A stretch of 7,898 nt of DNA. Origin: Actinomycetota bacterium. GTDB taxonomy: Bacteria; Actinomycetota; Acidimicrobiia; Acidimicrobiales; CADCTF01. A model generated the notes under the pieces. That model was not told the origin of the DNA, did not search any database, and saw nothing but the letters and a program-made list of their open reading frames with translations. The DNA lies in contig JAHWJQ010000094.1 of NCBI GenBank assembly GCA_019348305.1, forward strand, positions 1 through 7,898. Direction: 5' to 3'. Below, piece after piece: positions 5,891 through 7,898 of this stretch (position 1 is its first letter; each line of letters begins with the position of its first letter). The position numbers were made by a program, and so were the translations under genes.

Positions 5891-7413
5891 TGACGCTGTT
5901 CGCGACCGCAGCATGCCTCGTCGCCACTGCCCTCGCCGGCCTGCGCTGGTTGCGGGTGGCCCAGCGCGAGCACTACCTGGTCGGCTCGTGCTCCCGCTTC
6001 GCCGTGCGCTGGTGGTTCGGTCTCGGCTTCAACCGGTTGTTGGCCGTGGGGGTGGCGGTCAATGTGGTCTTGAGCACCATCTCACCGGTGTTCGCGCTGC
6101 TGGTGGCCCTCCCGGTGGCGGTCGGCCCCTTCGGCCTGCACGTCCGGGGCACCGCCCCGGGGCCTCTGCGGTGGACCCGCCGGCTCCGCACGCTGGCTGC
6201 CGTGTGGGGCGCACTCTGCCTCGCCACCGTGGCGCTGGGCGCGCTGGTCGGGGTGCCGGTGCCGTTGGCGGCGCTGGTCGCCGCCGGGGCGCCGGCTTTC
6301 CTGGATGCCGCGCTGGCCATCACCGCGCCCCTCGAGCGACGGCTGGCCCAGGCCTTCGTCGATCAGGCGACAAAGAAGCTGCGCAGCATCGGCCCCACCG
6401 TCGTCGCCATCACCGGGTCGTACGGCAAGACGAGCACCAAGGGCTACACCGCCCACCTCATCGGCGCCAGCCGCACCGTCGTCCCCACGCCGGCCAGCTT
6501 CAACAACTCCGCCGGCCTGGCCCGGGCCATCAACGAGAACCTCACCCCGGGCACCGAGGTCTTCGTGGCCGAGATGGGCACCTACGGACCGGGCGAGATC
6601 GCCGAGCTGTGCCAGTGGGTGCGCCCGAGCATCTCCGCCATCACCGCCATCGGCCCGGTCCACCTCGAGCGGATGGGCTCCGAAGAGCGGATCGCCGCGG
6701 CCAAGGCCGAGATCTTCTCCACCGCCGAGACGTGCGTGCTCAACGTCGACAGCCCGTGGCTGGCGCCCATGGTGGAACAGCTCGAGGCCTCGGGAAAGCG
6801 GGTCGTGAGGTGCTCGTCGGTCGACCCCACGGCCGACGTGAGGGCCGGCTTCGTGGCCGACGCGCTGGTGGTGCACCTCGATGGCGAGGAGCTGGCTCGG
6901 ATCGAAGGCAGCGACGCGGCCCCGACCAACGTGGCCGTGGCCGTGGCCCTCGCTCGCCAGGTGGGTGTCCCCCCCGAGGTGATCGCGCGCCGGCTGGCAG
7001 ACCTGCCGACGGCCGCCAACCGCCGCTCGATCACCAAGGGCAGCACCGGGGCCACGTTCATCGACGACACCTACAACGCCAACCCGGCAGGAGCCGCCGC
7101 CGCCCTCACCACCTTGCGGCACTACGCCGACAAGGCGGCCGGCGTGGTCGTGGTCACCCCCGGGATGGTCGAGCTGGGGGAGCGCCAGGCGGCCGAGAAC
7201 GAGCGCTTCGCGGCGGCGGCCTCGGAGGTGGCGACCGACATCGTCATCATCGGCTCCACCAACCGCAAGGCCCTGCAAGCGGGCGCCCACCAAGGCCGGG
7301 CCCGGGTGGTGATGGTCGACGACCGTGCTGGCGCCACCGCCTGGGTGAAGGAGAATACGGGGCCCGATCACGTCGTCCTCTTCGAAAACGACCTTCCCGA
7401 CCACTTCCCCTGA
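5890..7413 (+). CDS. Membrane-anchored MurF-like Mur ligase (probable D-Ala-D-Ala-adding enzyme)
   Basis: A 507-residue protein. Residues 1-150 are hydrophobic, with about four or five membrane segments (near 2-18, 50-66, 67-85, 101-121, 124-146) and basic stretches between them (RWLRVAQREHY, RWTRRLR). The Mur ligase catalytic part starts near 168: P-loop GSYGKTS (176-182), NNSAG (205-209), EMGTYGPGEI (228-237), GPVHLERMGS (255-264), the K272 that is carbamylated in Mur ligases (AAKAEIF), and DDTYNANP (392-399), which is typical of MurF. The ordinary MurF N-terminal UDP-MurNAc-tripeptide-binding domain is missing, and the usual GDMLELG is replaced by TPGMVELGE. MurF joins D-Ala-D-Ala to the UDP-MurNAc-tripeptide; the ddl gene next door supports this reaction, but substrate and membrane role are inferred. 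I recall similar forms in some Firmicutes and Chloroflexi. PgsB/CapB-like polyglutamate ligases are a less likely alternative. Confidence 0.85.
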   Translation: MTLFATAACLVATALAGLRWLRVAQREHYLVGSCSRFAVRWWFGLGFNRLLAVGVAVNVVLSTISPVFALLVALPVAVGPFGLHVRGTAPGPLRWTRRLRTLAAVWGALCLATVALGALVGVPVPLAALVAAGAPAFLDAALAITAPLERRLAQAFVDQATKKLRSIGPTVVAITGSYGKTSTKGYTAHLIGASRTVVPTPASFNNSAGLARAINENLTPGTEVFVAEMGTYGPGEIAELCQWVRPSISAITAIGPVHLERMGSEERIAAAKAEIFSTAETCVLNVDSPWLAPMVEQLEASGKRVVRCSSVDPTADVRAGFVADALVVHLDGEELARIEGSDAAPTNVAVAVALARQVGVPPEVIARRLADLPTAANRRSITKGSTGATFIDDTYNANPAGAAAALTTLRHYADKAAGVVVVTPGMVELGERQAAENERFAAAASEVATDIVIIGSTNRKALQAGAHQGRARVVMVDDRAGATAWVKENTGPDHVVLFENDLPDHFP

Positions 7414-7415
7414 CC

Positions 7416-7420
7416 AGGAG
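7416..7420 (+). promoter_or_regulatory. ddl: Shine-Dalgarno that fixes the TTG start of ddl
   Basis: AGGAG sits seven bases before TTG at 7428-7430, in the 14-base gap after the MurF-like gene. No ATG or GTG in this frame lies near the family's N-terminus, so this site settles the start. Confidence 0.75.
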
Positions 7421-7427
7421 AGATCAC

Positions 7428-7898
7428 TTGAGCCGACCCGCAGTCCTCTTCGGCGGCCCCTCCCCTGAGCACGACGTGAGCATCCTGCTCGGCCTGCTCG
7501 CGGCCCGGGCGCTGGTCGAGGCCGGCCACGAGGTCGACGCCCTCTACTGGACCAAGGGCGGGGAGTTCTTCGCGGTCGAGGCCGACCTGGAGGCCCAGGC
7601 CTTCGTGGACGGGCCGCCGGCCAAGAAGCGCCGGGCCCGGCTGCAGGAGGGGGGTTTCGTGGTCGAGGTCGGCGGGCTGGCCAAGCGCAAGGGGCTCGAC
7701 ACGAGCGCCGTCGTCAACTGCTGCCACGGAGGGCCAGGCGAGGACGGCACTCTCCAGGGAGCACTCGACCTGGCCGGCCTGCGGTACACGGGGCCTTCGG
7801 TGGCCGGCGCCGCCCTCGGCATGGACAAGCTCGCCTTCGCCGCCGCCGTCACCGCCGCCGGGCTCGCCCACCTGCCCGTGGCCCAGGTCCGAGCCGGC
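7428..7898 (+). CDS. ddl: D-alanine--D-alanine ligase, N-terminal part (runs off the window)
   Basis: The first 157 codons of an ATP-grasp ligase that condenses two D-alanines for peptidoglycan; the frame is open to the last base. Family signatures seen are FGGPSPEHDVSI (the FGG.S.EHeVS start of Ddl), NCCHGGPGEDGTLQGALDLAGL (split here as HGGPGEDG and GTLQGALDLAGL), YTGPSV, and GMDKLAF, where the ATP-grasp domain begins. The TTG start at 7428 has a strong Shine-Dalgarno. An insert rich in Lys/Arg (PPAKKRRARL) lies between strand 2 and the GEDG motif. The omega-loop residues that separate D-Ala-D-Ala from D-Ala-D-Lac or D-Ala-D-Ser enzymes lie beyond the window, so depsipeptide-forming activity cannot be excluded. 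It follows the MurF-like gene by 14 bases, on one transcript, so product and consumer of the dipeptide are encoded side by side. Confidence 0.92.
   Translation, partial: MSRPAVLFGGPSPEHDVSILLGLLAARALVEAGHEVDALYWTKGGEFFAVEADLEAQAFVDGPPAKKRRARLQEGGFVVEVGGLAKRKGLDTSAVVNCCHGGPGEDGTLQGALDLAGLRYTGPSVAGAALGMDKLAFAAAVTAAGLAHLPVAQVRAG

Noticed and set aside
5093..5914. 273-codon minus-strand open frame opposite the hydrolase
   Set aside because: Antisense to a gene with an intact catalytic triad; its Arg/Gly/His-rich translation resembles no protein family.
6082..7404. Long (440-codon) minus-strand open frame opposite the MurF-like gene
   Set aside because: Its translation is a low-complexity His/Gly/Arg/Val mix without recognisable domains, while the opposite strand carries a complete Mur ligase. 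It is a GC shadow.
5890..7413. Reading the membrane Mur ligase as a PgsB/CapB polyglutamate synthase
   Set aside because: The DDTYNANP, NNSAG and EMGTYGPGEI motifs are MurF-like, and ddl rather than pgsC/pgsA-type genes follows.
1..7898. A defence system, mobile element, CRISPR array, tRNA or rRNA
   Set aside because: No direct-repeat array, transposase, integrase, nuclease-effector pair, tRNA-like fold or rRNA sequence was found; composition and codon use appear uniform.

Overview
The window is a GC-rich (about 70% by eye), gene-dense bacterial chromosome segment with very short or no spaces between genes. An HRDC-tailed UvrD2-type helicase, a DUF2505 protein, a PaaI-type thioesterase with a long N-terminal extension, frequent GTG/TTG starts and a lysine/alanine-rich protein tail all point to an actinobacterium. 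An Acidimicrobiia-like lineage is my guess; the sequence alone does not settle it. I see no mobile element, RNA gene, CRISPR array or prophage. This looks like a core-genome region with some poorly described genes in it.

Left part (1-1715, plus strand): the last 29 codons of a lysine/alanine-repeat protein, a 135-base gap, exonuclease III (xth), and a hotdog-fold thioesterase whose ATG overlaps the xth stop (ATGA).

Middle part (1716-5083, minus strand): four genes read leftward in a likely operon: a UvrD2-like helicase with HRDC domain, a DUF2505/SRPBCC protein, a 98-residue protein that is little more than sigma-70 region 4, and a conserved protein of unknown function. The last gene meets the thioesterase gene tail to tail; the two stop codons form the palindrome TGATCA with no base between them.

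Right part (5135-7898, plus strand): an alpha/beta hydrolase, a membrane-embedded MurF-like Mur ligase, and a D-alanine--D-alanine ligase (Ddl, cut by the window end). Hydrolase and Mur ligase overlap by one base (TGATG), and ddl follows after 14 bases with a good ribosome binding site at a TTG start. The set suggests a peptidoglycan-precursor operon: Ddl makes the dipeptide and the Mur ligase attaches it. This Mur ligase lacks the usual MurF N-terminal UDP-sugar-binding domain and carries about 150 residues of membrane segments instead, which makes its substrate an open question. This module is the most interesting content.

The only divergent intergenic space (5084-5134) carries a TANNNT -10-like hexamer 6 or 7 bases before each start codon and no good Shine-Dalgarno for the hydrolase, so both flanking genes may be transcribed as leaderless mRNAs. 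No stretch over 300 bases is without a gene.
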